Positions 1 through 12,510 of a stretch of DNA of 64,000 bases are shown in pieces. A model generated the notes under the pieces. That model was not told the origin of the DNA. It searched no databases and saw only the letters and a list, made by a program, of their open reading frames with translations. The position numbers and the translations under genes are program-made. This stretch comes from Typha latifolia (Eukaryota; Streptophyta; Magnoliopsida; Poales; Typhaceae), in the NCBI GenBank assembly GCA_019914945.1, contig CM034104.1, forward strand, positions 13,318,046 through 13,382,045, given 5' to 3'. The first letter of the stretch is position 1; every line of letters starts with the position of its first letter.

Positions 1-1285
1 TCCTTTCACTGCACATACTCATACAGTTGCCCTTTCTGCCTGAATCATCTACCGGCGGCACTATTGCTGAAAGGTTATTTTGGGAACTAGAGGATCTTAT
101 CACCACCGACGGAGTCTGGTGTTCACCCTGGAAGAAAACATTATCAGTCAACATTAAATTCGTCATCAGCAGGTAATAAGATTGCAGAACCAAGAGGGAA
201 AATTAAAAGGAACATACCTCCAATGACATGTTACAAGGAGATCTTGAGGCATTTATGTTCGCCTCCTTAGATGGGCTCCTAGGTTGCGGTAAAACCAAAG
301 GAGAACGTTGGTAGGTTGGTAAAAATGATCCATACCCTCCAAATTTGGCTCCTATCAAAGATCAATACATGGACACCGTCATCCAAAGACACCTTAGATA
401 CTGAAGAGATAATAAATACTCGCTACTGTGCGCCATCTTACCCAGGTTCTCTGCAGAAACTCCACCCTCGAAGTCTTTCTGGAAATGTCCCAATACATCT
501 TGAAGTTTTTCATCCTGAAATCAATGTAAGCTGGTTTTGTAAGAAAGATACTCCTCAGAAGGAAAAAAAGGAAACAATGAGGGTCACCCAACTTTGCGAA
601 GTGCATATATGTGTATCCTGTGACCATTTATGATTTATGACTCCTAAAACTATCTTCTTCCAAATTCAATAGACAAAAGTCCTAAGAACACAAATTTATC
701 AACACTCCCAAACAAAAGGGAAACTAATAGATGCATATTTATCAGGCTTAGGAGAAAGGCACTATTGAATATCTTTTGTAGAGTTCCTGAAGAAAAAAAG
801 TGGTCTTGAAAAGAGAAACTTGAAAAGGTCATCCCTAGAAGACAACAATCTGCACAGAAATTTAAAAATAAAATAAAATAAAATGCAAAGGGTTCTGTAT
901 TCTTACTTAGGCAATTTTCAATGCAATGTTTTCCGAATTCCAACCATTTCCATAATTTTGTTCAGGAAATTAACACTGCCATTCTAATCTTGACTACGGT
1001 ACGGGCTTCAAGACTATGCTACGGGTTACTCTTCTAATCTTGACTATGCTACGGGCTTCAAAAAAATAGAAGTGTCATCTTTCACCCATACTAGAGACCA
1101 AAAGTTATCAAGAACTCAAAATAATATGGAGCAATCAACGGACTCACAATGTAAGAGAGCGCGACGTCCGGGTCGACGAGCGAATCATCGCATGCCGAAA
1201 ACTCGTTTTTATCCATCCCGCCTCTTCCTCCAAACCCTAACCTTCTCCCTTCCTTCCCATTCCTACTTCTCCCAACTGAAAGCAT
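1..1285 (-). CDS. CW-type zinc finger protein, N-terminal part (runs off left edge)
   Basis: Four coding exons can be read on the minus strand: 1148-1285, 442-514, 218-351 and 1-127 (open at the window edge). Phases join cleanly and give about 157 aa. The start at 1285 gives MLSVGRSRNGKEG, followed by a short acidic stretch, then DPDVALSYI, DEKLQDVLGHFQKDFEGG and AKFGGYGSFLPTYQRSP. I recognise these blocks as the conserved N-terminus of the large plant CW-domain zinc-finger proteins, which are thought to be nuclear chromatin readers of methylated histone H3. The CW finger itself would lie beyond the left edge and is not seen. An in-frame ATG at 1345 exists, but the family start matches 1285. 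The leader upstream holds a CT/GA microsatellite and an AAACCCTAA telo-box-like motif near 1463. Family assignment is confident; the function is family knowledge. Confidence 0.85.
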
Positions 1286-1530
1286 CAGAATTGCTCTCCC
1301 CCTCCCCCTCCCCACAAATCGCACCCAGAAAGAAAGCAACTCCACTCCAACTCCTCTTTAAGCGCTACAAGATTTAGAAACCCCCGGGGGATCAAATCAA
1401 CGGCGGCGATCGGCGGCGCCGATCAGCCGCGATTCGATTGGAGATTGCTCGCAGCCAACAAAACCCTAAAAGCGCGACACGGCGATCGCGCAAGAGAAGG
1501 AATGGACTTCTTGTGGTTTCTTCTCTCCCT

Positions 1531-1537
<7 letters not shown>

Positions 1538-1580
<43 letters not shown>
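1538..1580. repeat. (CT)n microsatellite in CW-gene leader
   Basis: About 21 uninterrupted CT units, which read as GA on the transcribed minus strand. The repeat lies about 250-300 bp upstream of the chosen ATG at 1285, inside the probable 5' leader or promoter. Confidence 0.95.
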
Positions 1581-1583
<3 letters not shown>

Positions 1584-3630
1584 ATGCGTTCGTTTCCTCG
1601 CTACTCGCTACAGAGACCGCTCTTCCGACGAGAGGAGAGACAAGAGAAAAGAGAGAGAGAGAGAAAAAACTTTTAGTTAATAATTATGTGGGCTGCTTAT
1701 TTTATTATAAGGACACCACACGAATGAGCACTCCAATTTTTTTTCTTTTTTCGTAAGTCTCGTACAGTCGGGCCCACTAGTTATACGACTTAAAACAGTA
1801 AAAACTGTAGGGCCAACTGGGGACCCAATAGCTCCTCGACGCGTAAATATGGATGTATGGTTTGCAGCAGTGGTTCCTGCACTCGGGGATGCAGACAATC
1901 TACTCCGAATAGCTGGAAGTTTGCGTGCGGCCTTTACACAGCGTGATCCTGACCGTTGGTTGGGTATCCCCGGTTGACGTGTCCGTTATAGCCGGTAACA
2001 GTCCAGTTTGGCGGGCGAAGAAGGCGGCAGCTGCAAACTCTACAGAGACGGGAGAAAGTGACCCGGAAATGAGACCGTCGAATAGAGAGCCGATCCCTTA
2101 GAAGGCGATGAAGTGTTACATCATACGTCAACACGTGGGGATTTTGTCGGAGTGGATGGGTTGACTTTCTAGCGCAGCAATTGACTTTTGTCCGAGTATC
2201 ACTATTTCGATCGGATAACGTGCAAATACGGAATAAGGAATTGGGATTAAAAGAAAAAAGGGAATAAACCAGAGTTATTCGGATTCCTGTTAACGAAATT
2301 AAGATATCTCACCTTTCTTATCTCAACTTTTGAATGACTGAATTACCCTTCTCTAAATACAACGCTTAGTAATTTTAGTTTACAACTATTATATTATCCT
2401 ATCATAATTATAATATACTTAATAATATATTGGAATATATTTGTACTGAGAGCATTTTAATATGTGTTGTATAAGGAATCCTAATTTGACCAGGAATACT
2501 AGTTTATTTTGTTTTTAATCTCCTAGATGAAGTAGAATAAGGTGAGACTTTTTTTAGTTAAATTAATATATTTATAAGGAATCTATTAAATAGAATTAGG
2601 AGTGTATAATTTAATTAAGAGAAGAACATGAGCTGTAGGCACTTATATGAAAAAGGTTACTATGGGAGAAAAGAAGAAGTAGATTCTCTCAATCAGATGT
2701 TACCTTGCTTTCTTGATTGATCGATTTTTTATATTTTTCCCATGAATGTTTTTATTACATTTTTGTTTTCTATTTTATTACTATTATTTTAATTATTTTC
2801 TATTTGACGAGATCGGATCATAAGCTTATGATGGTTAGTCTTAAGCTGTGTATAATAAGTTGTATTAGAGCGAGAAAGCAATGAATCCCAGTAATATGAT
2901 ATGCCTAATGTGATGTCATTTGTGATGGTAAAATATGATGAATTAAATCAAAATATTCTTTAGTTGAAAATTCTAAAAATAATAATTATAAAACAAAATT
3001 ATAATTTATATTTAAATTTAAACCTACTTTATTTCTCTAAAAAAATATATATTTATATTAATATTAAACTAGGAAAAGAGCAATTGGCCAATTTTATTAT
3101 TTTTATCCCAACACTTTTCCTTTCCTTCTCAATCAAACACCCAAACAAGAAATTAAGATAAAAATTGTATTGAAGCCAGTAGAAGAAAATCTCACTTTAG
3201 ACTGAGTTGGGATTTGCTTTCATTGTGGTTGCTTTTATGGGAGGAACATAACATAGTAAAGGAAACTGGTTTCATCATTTCTTCTGAGATTAAGGTAAAA
3301 CTAGAATTACCTTCATTTTAACTCTTTATTGCTTCTTTAGTTTCCCTTGTTTTCCTTTTAATTAATTATCTTACTGATATTAATTGGGTTAATCCTTAAA
3401 TTTTAACTTTATTTTGGAGGGGAAAAGAGAAAGTACTTTCAATGTACTAAAATACCCTCTTGGAACATAATAAGTTCTTAACTCCATTATTCTCCCTCTC
3501 CTCGCTTCCTTTTGATATCTCCGTTTAGACTCTTCAACGAACATATTGAGGCTAAGTCTCGAACTCGATTACTTAGTCTTATTTTTTATTTTTTAAAGTG
3601 TAAATTTGATTAATTATGAAAAAAATAAAA

Positions 3631-3708
3631 AGATGTTTAGTTACAGAACTAGTTTAAGAGTTTATGAACCAGTTCAAAAGGGATCTCTAAACTCAAAGCA
3701 AATAATGC
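3631..3708. repeat. Dispersed repeat, copy 1
   Basis: It shares AGTTTAAGAGT, then AACCAGTTCA, then CTAA.CTCAAAGCAAA in the same order and spacing with 42771-42846. This indicates a repeat family present twice in the window. Confidence 0.75.
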
Positions 3709-4442
3709 CTTAGAGTTTGTAAATTTGCTTGTCTAGATGTGTATAGTACTCATCACACTTACAATAGAAAAAGTGGCAAAAAAAGAAAAAGAGACGCAGA
3801 ATATCTCCATTTCCATCTCCAACTGCTCCCATGGTTCAATCACCTCATTATCCTTCTCTACAACTATGCCTTCCCCATCGCATTGTCTCCTCTCTCCCCT
3901 TTCCAAAAGCCAGTGAGGTCATCATCAAAGACAAATCCCTCAATCGGAAGCTCCCTTTCTTTGTCTTCATCAACCCCCACAACATCCCCCTTTGTGAGAC
4001 CCTTACTCTCTCCCACCTCGTTGCCGAGACATGTTTGAGGCATGAAGTTTAGATTTCTAGTTTGAAATCTATTTCAATTATGATACCAAAAATTAGGTTT
4101 TTTCTAGTGTTATTATTAGTGGTATCGGCGACGGCAGAGACAGTGTAAGAAAATGAGTGTTAGAGTTCAAGAGTTCTACAGTAAATAAAGAAATAATAAA
4201 AAATATAACTTATTTTATTAACTCATTTATCTGATCCTCACAAACATAAGTAGAGTGTCGTATTGATCTTTTTAGTTTTTTTTTATCAACAATGTAGAGT
4301 TGAGAGATCTTTAAGATATATATGAAAAAAAAAATCAGACAGTTTAGGATCTAAGTGAAATTATCAAAAAAAAGAAGTCCCTCAGGATCCGCTAACCCAT
4401 GGAATCTAACTTTGGGTACGGATCCGAAGGGCTTTTCGACTC

Positions 4443-4445
<3 letters not shown>

Positions 4446-4485
<40 letters not shown>
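4446..4485. repeat. (CT)n microsatellite just before a start codon
   Basis: About 20 CT units end only 8 bases before the ATG at 4494. The repeat is therefore almost certainly within the 5' leader of the Lys-rich protein gene. Confidence 0.95.
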
Positions 4486-4487
<2 letters not shown>

Positions 4488-4493
4488 CGAGCC

Positions 4494-6127
4494 ATGGTGG
4501 GCGATGAGAAGTCTTCCCATCCCTTAACCGAAGACGAGCGGCGAGCTCTTCGTGGCAGCAAATTCGCCCCTCTTCCTGCTCCTCCGCCTCCATCTCGAAT
4601 CCAACCCAGGTTCCTTTCCCGCCCCCCTCTTTTTCAGATTAAATAGTTGTGCGATTTGCTCTAGCAAAATCGAGTTTTTATGGAACAAATCTTTCGATTT
4701 CTGTGCATTTTCCGCTGAAATTTATATAAATTTTGTTTTACGAATAGATTGGCTCATCCGGGAGGGCCAGTAACAACGAACAAAGCTGCAGCTTTGGCGA
4801 AGTTTCTGGAAAGGAAGCTTCAGCAACCCGATGGACTCGAGTCCATAAACCCTGACCTTCTCGAACTGGCGGTGAAGAATGCGAAGGAGACAGTAAAAGC
4901 TAGCTGTGGTACGATTTTTCTTAGCCGTAGCTTTTCGATTGTTATGATTATAATGTGAAGTTGAATCTTTAGAAACTATACAACTTCGTTGAAAGATCTG
5001 GACCAGAAGGGTCAACAATTTGATTTAGTAGTTATGATGCTTGTATAAAGACACCGAAAGTTCTTTTATTTAGAAATTCTAGTAATTAGAATTAATGTAC
5101 TGGCGGTTTTCTTCATACTTGGGAGTGTAAATCCTGTTTCTGACTATTTGTTCTTCGATTACTTTTAGGGTTTGCATCAAAGCTCCTCCTAATTTTCTCG
5201 TAGTAGCTATCATGTACTCATTATCACATTTGCTGTAAACTGAATTAGAAATTGAGAATCATAAAATAACCAATCTGAAATAGAGGGAAAGCAAGCAAAA
5301 CTCAGTGACAGTGATATTTGGTCGAAGTCCATGTTTTTTTCTTAAAAGTAACGGTATATAAGTATTTAACCTTTCATGATATATGAACAATTGGCAGTAT
5401 TCATTTTGCCTTGATCACTGTTTTGCTCACAAACTCAACCATAAGTGACATGGATTTGGGGAGAAATCAGGTTATGCTTAAATCCTTGTAATGATAGAGC
5501 GAAAAGTCAGCAACCAGTAAAATAAATTCCATATTGTGCACGGAAAGTTGCTACTTATATGAGAACAGTTATTCAGTCATGTACGCACATCAAGTAGAAG
5601 ATAATTAGACAACTAGATAATTTGTGCTTCCAAAAAGTGGAGGCTGTGTAATCTGTTTAGAGTTTTCCTCCGTGACTTCTAATCGTTTCACTTTGTGAAC
5701 ACTGTTGTATCACATGATTGTACACATAACTGCGAATAAATGACCTGTAATTTTCATCGATCACAGGTGGCCCTTCAACCTCTGGGCGAGTCGTACGCCA
5801 TGTTTCTTCTTTTGGGGACTCTTCTGAGGTACAGAATCAAGCATTTTTTTATATAGTATTTCTTACCGTCAGTGATATAACAAATTTAAAGCTTTCAGGT
5901 TTCTGGAGATGATCAAGAGGAAGCAGAAGAAATGAAGAAAAAGAAAAGAAAAAAGAATAAGAAAAAGAAAAATAAAAAGATGAAGGTAATGCTACTAATC
6001 TACTATATCTCTGTTACTCCAATATCCACATATTATTCTCTTTTTAATCCTGTTTCCTTCTTTAATGCAGGCTTTGGGAAGTCCCAAATCCCATAAAATT
6101 GCAAAAAAGAAAAAGTCCAAACTATGA
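4494..6127 (+). CDS. Conserved plant protein of unknown function with lysine-rich C-terminus
   Basis: Five exons: 4494-4609, 4748-4908, 5767-5828, 5899-5985 and 6071-6127. They join in phase to 160 aa. The protein starts MVGDEKSSHPLTEDERRALR and continues with a proline-rich GSKFAPLPAPPPPSR segment. A predicted helical block follows at about residues 40-90 (LAHPGGPVTTNKAAALAKF, then LERKLQQPDGLESINP). Next comes a serine- and glycine-rich link (GGPSTSGRVVRHVSSFGDSS), a short acidic run, and a tail at about residues 125-160 that is mostly Lys, ending KKKKSKL. The tail looks like a nuclear or nucleolar targeting signal; that is inference. I do not recognise a named family and assign no function. 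The ATG lies 8 bases after a CT repeat. Exact phase closure across four introns supports the model. Confidence 0.8.
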
Positions 6128-6696
6128 CAAAGATGGTCATCTAGATGTAGTTGGCAGGAGGAATTGAACTCCTGATATTGGGTGACTGATAAAGTTTTTT
6201 TTCCTGTTTGCTAATTGGTTAGTTTTTTTTTAACTTTATTTTCCAACAGTTGCAGTTGAAACTTGAAAGACAGGATCAACATTCAGGTTCATTTGATCAC
6301 ATTTTGATCAGGAAGCTGACAAGTGTCTATAATTGATCTGCTTGATGACTTCTACTTATGCTTGCATAGCAAATTCAATGATCATCTGATAATCTTTGGA
6401 TTTCGGTGCTACTTATGGAAGATGAATTGTTAATATGTTAGCTTTTAAAAGTTTAGATCCTGGAAAAGGTCAGCCAATAATCACTTATTTTTGGCATAGG
6501 TTGTTAAAGATACTTATGATACAAAATGAGCAATAACATCTAGATTTATTTTTATCTCCAATCATACATGCAGAGACTGCTGAGCTGCTTACTAAAACTA
6601 GATGATACATTTAGTTCTTCATGAGGGATCAAAAGGTTAACGCTACTAATATTTTTCAAATCGGGTCAGTTTGAGGAGGTTAGGTTTTATAACTTT
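6128..6696. other. Convergent 3' ends of two genes
   Basis: About 570 bp separate the two stop codons. The stretch should hold the 3' UTRs of the Lys-rich protein gene (plus) and the SWEET gene (minus). It is AT-rich with no gene seen. Confidence 0.6.
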
Positions 6697-8067
6697 TTAT
6701 TCCTCGCGCTTTTCATCCTGAGATATCGGGGATCCGCTTCCTTCGATGTATATTTCAGTTATGTCGCTCTTGTTGATTTCCTCTACATTAGGATTCAAGG
6801 TTATTGTAGACTTTGGATCCTTCTCCAGGTCTGTGAGTTCTGATACTGGCTCAGCCTTCTTTGCATTGGCATATATGAAGTAGAGAATTATCTGCACCAT
6901 CCCAAAGAAGAAGCCCACAACATTTGGCACCTGATTCAATACACAGGATTTAATTGTATAGCAATCAGAATAGATGAAAAAAATTATGTGATCTAAGTAC
7001 TGAAAAGTATCAATTTAAAGAGAAACTTACTGCCACGAAGATGTCTCGGATTAGTAGGCCATAGCCAAACCATGCAACTGCACTAAGAGTGAGGAAGAAG
7101 GACAGAGGAAATGGCATATATTCTACACTTCTGGTTCTTATCACTTGCCTCTGCAAAAAAAGAAGAAAAAAAGCATTCAATATGGTAAAATAGTATACGT
7201 GCCTTTGTGATTTCAATTCAGTGTTCCTTTTAATTTCTCTCATTTTCTAAATTCACACTATATTCATTCAATTTAACCTAGAGAAATTTAAGAAATTTAA
7301 GCACTGAAATTATTAGATCTATCTTATCTTATGTTGGTCGCAAAAAAAATTATAGTTGATTAACGACACAAACTTACGATGATACTGAGAGGAGCTATGA
7401 AGACGCCGACGGCCAAGGAGGCACAGAGAACCCCGGTGATATGGAGTCGTCTACTTCCCTTCAAAAATAACAGAGTGAAAAGAACTGAAGTTCCACACAA
7501 CCCCACATTTAGGAAGAAGATTATCTTCAACGTGAAAACCTGCAAAAGATAACATTAATTATAATTTTCTAATTCTTCATCTGTTAACAATAACAGAGGT
7601 CTAGTACTAGAGGAAAAAAAGAAAGAAAAAGGGATAGATTGATTACCTTAGCTTTCTTAGGGGCATATACTAGATATATTATGAGGTAAATACACTCGGT
7701 GAAGCAACTAAAGACGTTAATGGTGAGCACCATCGAATCCATGGTGAGAAGTGCGTAGTACAACCATAGCATAGCACTGAACAAGGCCACTACATAAGGT
7801 ACTGAATGAAATGACTCCGTTGATCTCTTCTTACAAATCCTGTAAAACGTCGGCCTTCAAATATATATAACAAAGTTAACTTTTAGTCGAATGTCGAAAA
7901 AAATCCATATCTTGCATGCCAAGATTCATATTAAGATCAAAGCAAGGTAGAGCTTACACCGGGGCAAGTATCACCATGAGCGATATGAGATTACCTACAA
8001 GTTAGAAGAAACCAACAAGAATTAGCTCTAACTGTGGTATATGTCATGCAACTCTAGGTACTAGAAA

Positions 8068-8140
<73 letters not shown>

Positions 8141-8191
8141 ACCTAAAAGGCCTGCTCCAAAAGCCAATGGGTTGTGAATGTTAATGACCAT
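6697..8191 (-). CDS. SWEET bidirectional sugar transporter (MtN3/saliva family, clade III-like)
   Basis: Six exons: 8143-8191, 7958-7994, 7647-7854, 7378-7539, 7031-7150 and 6697-6930. All junctions close in phase to 269 aa, a normal SWEET length. The two MtN3/saliva repeats are visible. Repeat 1 runs from [16 protein letters not shown] through [19 protein letters not shown] and [18 protein letters not shown]. Repeat 2 runs from the exon-4 block containing [20 protein letters not shown] through [16 protein letters not shown] to [19 protein letters not shown]. Seven membrane segments and a hydrophilic tail of about 55 aa are expected. The family moves sucrose or hexoses down a gradient across the plasma membrane. 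The LAPVPTFYRI and [17 protein letters not shown] wording looks like clade III (SWEET10-15); this subgroup call is inference. Intron 1 starts with an unusual GTCGAC donor beside a GA repeat. Confidence 0.93.
8068..8137. repeat. Compound (TA)n(GA)n microsatellite in SWEET intron 1
   Basis: About 14 TA units run into about 21 GA units. The tract ends directly at the intron-1 donor of the SWEET gene (GT at 8141-8142 in minus reading). Confidence 0.95.
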
Positions 8192-8259
8192 TTCTCTTGG
8201 TCTTCCGAGTGCAAAGGGATGTTTGTTTGCCTACAGTCCTCTTCTCTCACTTACCTTAG

Positions 8260-8267
8260 TATTTATA
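8260..8267 (-). promoter_or_regulatory. Probable TATA box of the SWEET gene
   Basis: TATAAATA on the minus strand, about 70 bp upstream of the ATG at 8191. Spacing suits a short 5' leader. Confidence 0.6.
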
Positions 8268-8418
8268 GCTCTTATATTAGGTGGTGAGAAGCATTTTAAT
8301 GCATGGGATATTATGTTTATCAATTGTATCTGATCATAAGATCCTAGCTTGGCGTCTTGGCTTTCCCTTCCTTCATCGCAATCTCCAATTTGTATGCTCA
8401 CCTTACGCACTACCTATA

Positions 8419-8421
<3 letters not shown>

Positions 8422-8459
<38 letters not shown>
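8422..8459. repeat. (TA)n microsatellite
   Basis: About 19 TA units in the SWEET upstream region. Confidence 0.95.
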
Positions 8460-8462
<3 letters not shown>

Positions 8463-11400
8463 ATCCTCACTTTAGATCTCTTTTCAACCTTAACATAGTT
8501 TGCACCTGACATATGTTGGCCATCATACATAATCCTTTCATGGCATTCGAAGTTTAGATGTTTTGTAGCATGCAGCATGCATGGAATGGCATGTCATGAC
8601 ACATCATGAGACGTAGAAACATCAACCAAGGGCTGCCGACTGCCAAGTAGCAGGTTTCTAGGAAATTCCTGCAATCACAGCTGCAAATGACTGGGATCCA
8701 TGGATGGATATATATTCTCCAAATTGCACTATTATGTTTCATAATTAGTCAGTCCACTGATGTACCTTAGTCGGTTTCTATTTACCGATCGACGACAAAG
8801 ATAATAAGCTTTAGTTCCTATGCATGTTTACTAAAGCATTCATTATATGTCTGTAACTCTGTTTCTTGATTAGAGTTAATTCAATTATAGCTTATAATCT
8901 ATCAAATAATATTTCTTTAGCCAAATCTATTTTATTTTGTACGTGTATCTCATCCAAACAGCATGCTTTTGGTAGTTTCTCCGTGTGTGAGATAGTGATT
9001 AGTGGTCAACAATTCTTCATGTAAAGTAGATCAATCAATCAATCAATCGTATCTTGTCGAAATTGAGCACTAAGCTCTAGTTTAGGATTATATCTCGCCA
9101 TGCTTAAGGTTAACTTATTGGTTTTTTTTCTATTCATGATAGCTTTGATTGTTGCTGCCACTATAGAAGCCTTTCTCTAATGATTTGGCAAGGGTGGCCA
9201 ACTTCACTTGGTTAAATATTGCTTACGTGTCTAATGAAGCAATTTTAGACGTTAATGAAGTTGGAAAAGTGCCCACTAGGAGAAGAAGGAGTTCCTTCTT
9301 GGGGGGAGAAAGAGAGAAGATTAGGTAGGTCATTAGTGCATGAAGATTTTGATGATAATCTTAGATATTAGGAAAAATATTGCATGTCTGATGATATTTG
9401 TAGCCTTTTTACAAGCATGCATGGTTATCCATTAATATAAACTCAAGAATCCTACAAACAACTCAATTTGAACCTGGTCTCTCGCAATAGATTATCCTCA
9501 TATGTGACTCGATCGATTATAGATTGAAATAACCAGCAACATACAAATCATAATTATTTAGATAAAATCAAAAGAGCAAAAACTATAGTAGATCCCACAA
9601 ACCACAATAAGTCTATTAATAGTACAAAAATGAATAAAATTCTCAAATATAAAACTATATATGAAAAGAAAATACAACAAGAAAAATGTCCTCTTTCATT
9701 GTTACTAGCTATAATTTTTTTTTAATAAAAGTTGGCCTAGCACCTCAGAAAATAGGCTACCACAAAATGCTAACTCCTGCCACGATGACAGTCATTCTGT
9801 ATCAATCACACATGGATGAGTCTAATACTCATCAAGTGGCAAAGATCTATAGCATAATAAAATGTATATAATTACACTCAACATGAAAAATGCAAATAAC
9901 AAATATCATATTAATTCATATGACATAAGACATACATATAATTATGTAAACTAGCACTGTTTGACTCCTACATAAACCGCCTCCTATGATCTCCATATAT
10001 CTGCCCATCACACTATATATTGAATTTACCAGTCATCATCTGTACTCATTCAAAATAAATTCTCACAAAAGAGAAGATTCGTTCTAGTTTTAGGATCACC
10101 TATTAGTTACCCAGAGACAGGTTGATCAATTGTCTTCCACTACAAACCGAAGACTTTAGTCATGTGCCCATCATCATAATCGCCAATAATATCGGATATC
10201 AATCATCCACACCATGGAGCCACTGAGATCAACAAAGGTGCTCTCACCTTGCACCTATCTGGTATCGCTAAATATATATCATTATACCTCTAATTTTAAT
10301 ACTCCAAGGGGTTTGATTCTGGACTAATGACAGTATAATATATGTCTGAGTGTGATGAACAACATGTATGATTGTTTGGATTTACATATTAGTACCTCAA
10401 GCGTGAGCCATACTATATAATACTATAATAAAAATTTTCTCACTATTTACCCTAGCTAGGGAGGTAGCGCATACTGTTGTAGACATAGAGATTACACTTC
10501 TTATGATAGTGCACATATGCTAGTAGCATACTGTTATGTAAGAAGAACATCAATAGCAAGCATAATTACAAATATTATCATCGTAGAATAATATGTATTA
10601 TCATACATAAACATGTTAATAAATATATAAAGTCATCATAGCAAATATAGTAGTGTCAACTATCATGCTGAGCCATTATGTGTAGTCATCTAGGCTAACT
10701 TAACTATGTATATGTAAGATATTATAGTGTACATTTAGCACAATATATATAATAACATTAAGGGAAGATAACTTGTCTTGAGTTTTCTAGTGATTGAGAG
10801 GCTACTCATTAAACATGACCCACTTCGGGGTTCACATGAGTCGGTCAACAAAATCAAACAGAAGCAAAGCTAAGAAGAATTATCTAAGTACTTGATCACC
10901 CCAAAAAAACTCAAATTCAGCCTCAACCAAGATAGTGTGATCCAGCATGACTTGGACCTCAACCTGCCCTAGTTGGACTTGACCTCAGATGAACCTAGAC
11001 CGATAATTGGCCTAGGACCCATCACCCGTAGCCCATGAAATATAGAAGTGGAAAATGGAGGGAGACAAAATTAGATAAGAGAGATGAGGGGGAGGTTGTG
11101 TTGGTCATAAGAAAGGGAAAGGGCATAAGATAGATGAGTTTCAATCATTGATGACCAAACTCCGACCAAGGGATTGCTTAAGCCACCATGAGGAATAAGT
11201 CGGTATTAGAGAGGTCAAGTTTGTCAACATGGCATGAGGTCGCTGATGAGGTGATCTCCTATACCAATTTGGGACATCACCTTCGAGAGGACTACCGAGG
11301 CCACAGCGTGAAATGTAGACAAGTTCCACGTGGTTATCTCAATGAGGAGAGGCTTGCTAATAAAGGGAAGGGTTGATTAGTAGCTGTGGGCCATCAAATT

Positions 11401-11724
11401 CCACAAAGAAAAACAATGACAACAAGAGGTTGAAAAGCACATGCCACCCCACTGAAACTTAATACAAAAAGATGTTAGATGTCTCACCGAGGATTGATCT
11501 TAAAGGCAGACATGAAATAGGATTCTGCTAAGCGACAACAATAGAAAGGAGAGAGGGACGATAATGGTTTACATGGAAACAATAGAGGAGGAACATAATA
11601 GAATGAGGAAGGAAAGAAGAAAAGAAAGAAGGAATGGAGGAGGCATGTGACCTCAGCATAGTGTTGCTGGTAGAATGTCACAGATAGGTAGGCCTACGTG
11701 GGGGAGGGGCGGGGTGACTTGATG

Positions 11725-11730
<6 letters not shown>

Positions 11731-11769
<39 letters not shown>
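11731..11769. repeat. (CT)n microsatellite
   Basis: About 19 CT units with one interruption near the left end. It lies in non-genic DNA. Confidence 0.9.
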
Positions 11770-11771
<2 letters not shown>

Positions 11772-11819
11772 ATAAAGTGTTACAAGTAATATGGGTATTG
11801 CTTTTAAGATAACGATGTT

Positions 11820-12510
11820 ATATCGATAAGGAAAATAAATAGAAAATAGCTAAAAATAGGGAATTTTGAAAATGATTAAATTAGACAAAAAAATATAACA
11901 AATTGCAGTTTAGTTAAAAGTGAGATAATACTAAAAAAAGATTATTTTGATATACAATAACTAGTTAAAAGTGTTGTGGAGAGGCTTACGCGGGGAGGGA
12001 GGAGAGTAACTTTATCTTTCTCACTCTTTTTTTTCCCTTTTTCTAAAGTGTTGAAGCCTTATAGGTAATATGGATGTTGCTTTTACGACGAAGACAGAGA
12101 AAAATAAGTAGAAAATAACTAAAATTAGGTAATTTTGAAAAGAATTAAATTAGACAGAAAACTCTAAGAGTTGCAATTTAATAAAAAGTGAGATAATAAA
12201 AAATAGCTAAAAATAGACGATTTTGATAATGCCAACTTGATGTTATACTGATAAGAAAAATAAATAGAAAATAGCTGAAAATAGGCAAATTTGAAAAGGA
12301 TTAAATTAGACAGAAAAATTTAACGCTTGCAATTTAGTTGAAAGTGAGATAATAGAGAATAGCTAAAAATAGATGATTTTGATATACAAGAAAATAGATA
12401 AAAATAGGCAATTTTGAAAAGGATTGAATTAGACAGTTATAGTTTAGTTGAAAGTGAAATAATAGAAAATAGCTAAAAATATATTATTTTGATATACAGT
12501 AACTAGTTTA
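11820..12510. repeat. Imperfect tandem array, about four diverged copies
   Basis: The phrases TAGAAAATAGCTAAAAATAGG, AATTTTGAAAAGGATTAAAT, TAGACAGAAAA and TTAGTTGAAAGTGAGATAAT recur in the same order, starting near 11838, 12105, 12254 and 12388. Copies are usually followed by GATTTTGATATACA. Spacing is irregular, about 130-270 bp. TTTTGATATACAATAACTAG near 11945 and a close copy near 12488 bound the array. No coding potential is seen. Confidence 0.75.

Larger units (their letters stand above)
1286..4493. other. Divergent intergenic region between the CW gene and the Lys-rich protein gene
   Basis: No convincing gene is seen. Positions 1286 to about 1650 look like the CW gene leader (minus strand). 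About 2150-4440 is AT-rich, with no long frame resembling a known protein. A dispersed repeat copy lies at about 3631-3708 (see its own entry). The end next to 4494 is the CT-repeat leader of the next gene. Confidence 0.6.

Noticed and set aside
1445..1756. 103-aa plus-strand frame
   Set aside because: It is driven by the CT repeat in the leader of the oppositely oriented CW gene.
6150..6180. tRNA T-arm-like string (GGAATTGAACTCC) in the 3' flank of the Lys-rich gene
   Set aside because: No acceptor, D or anticodon arm could be drawn around it.
11141..11681. Several short overlapping frames on both strands
   Set aside because: No recognisable transposon or cellular domain. Probably decayed repeat DNA.
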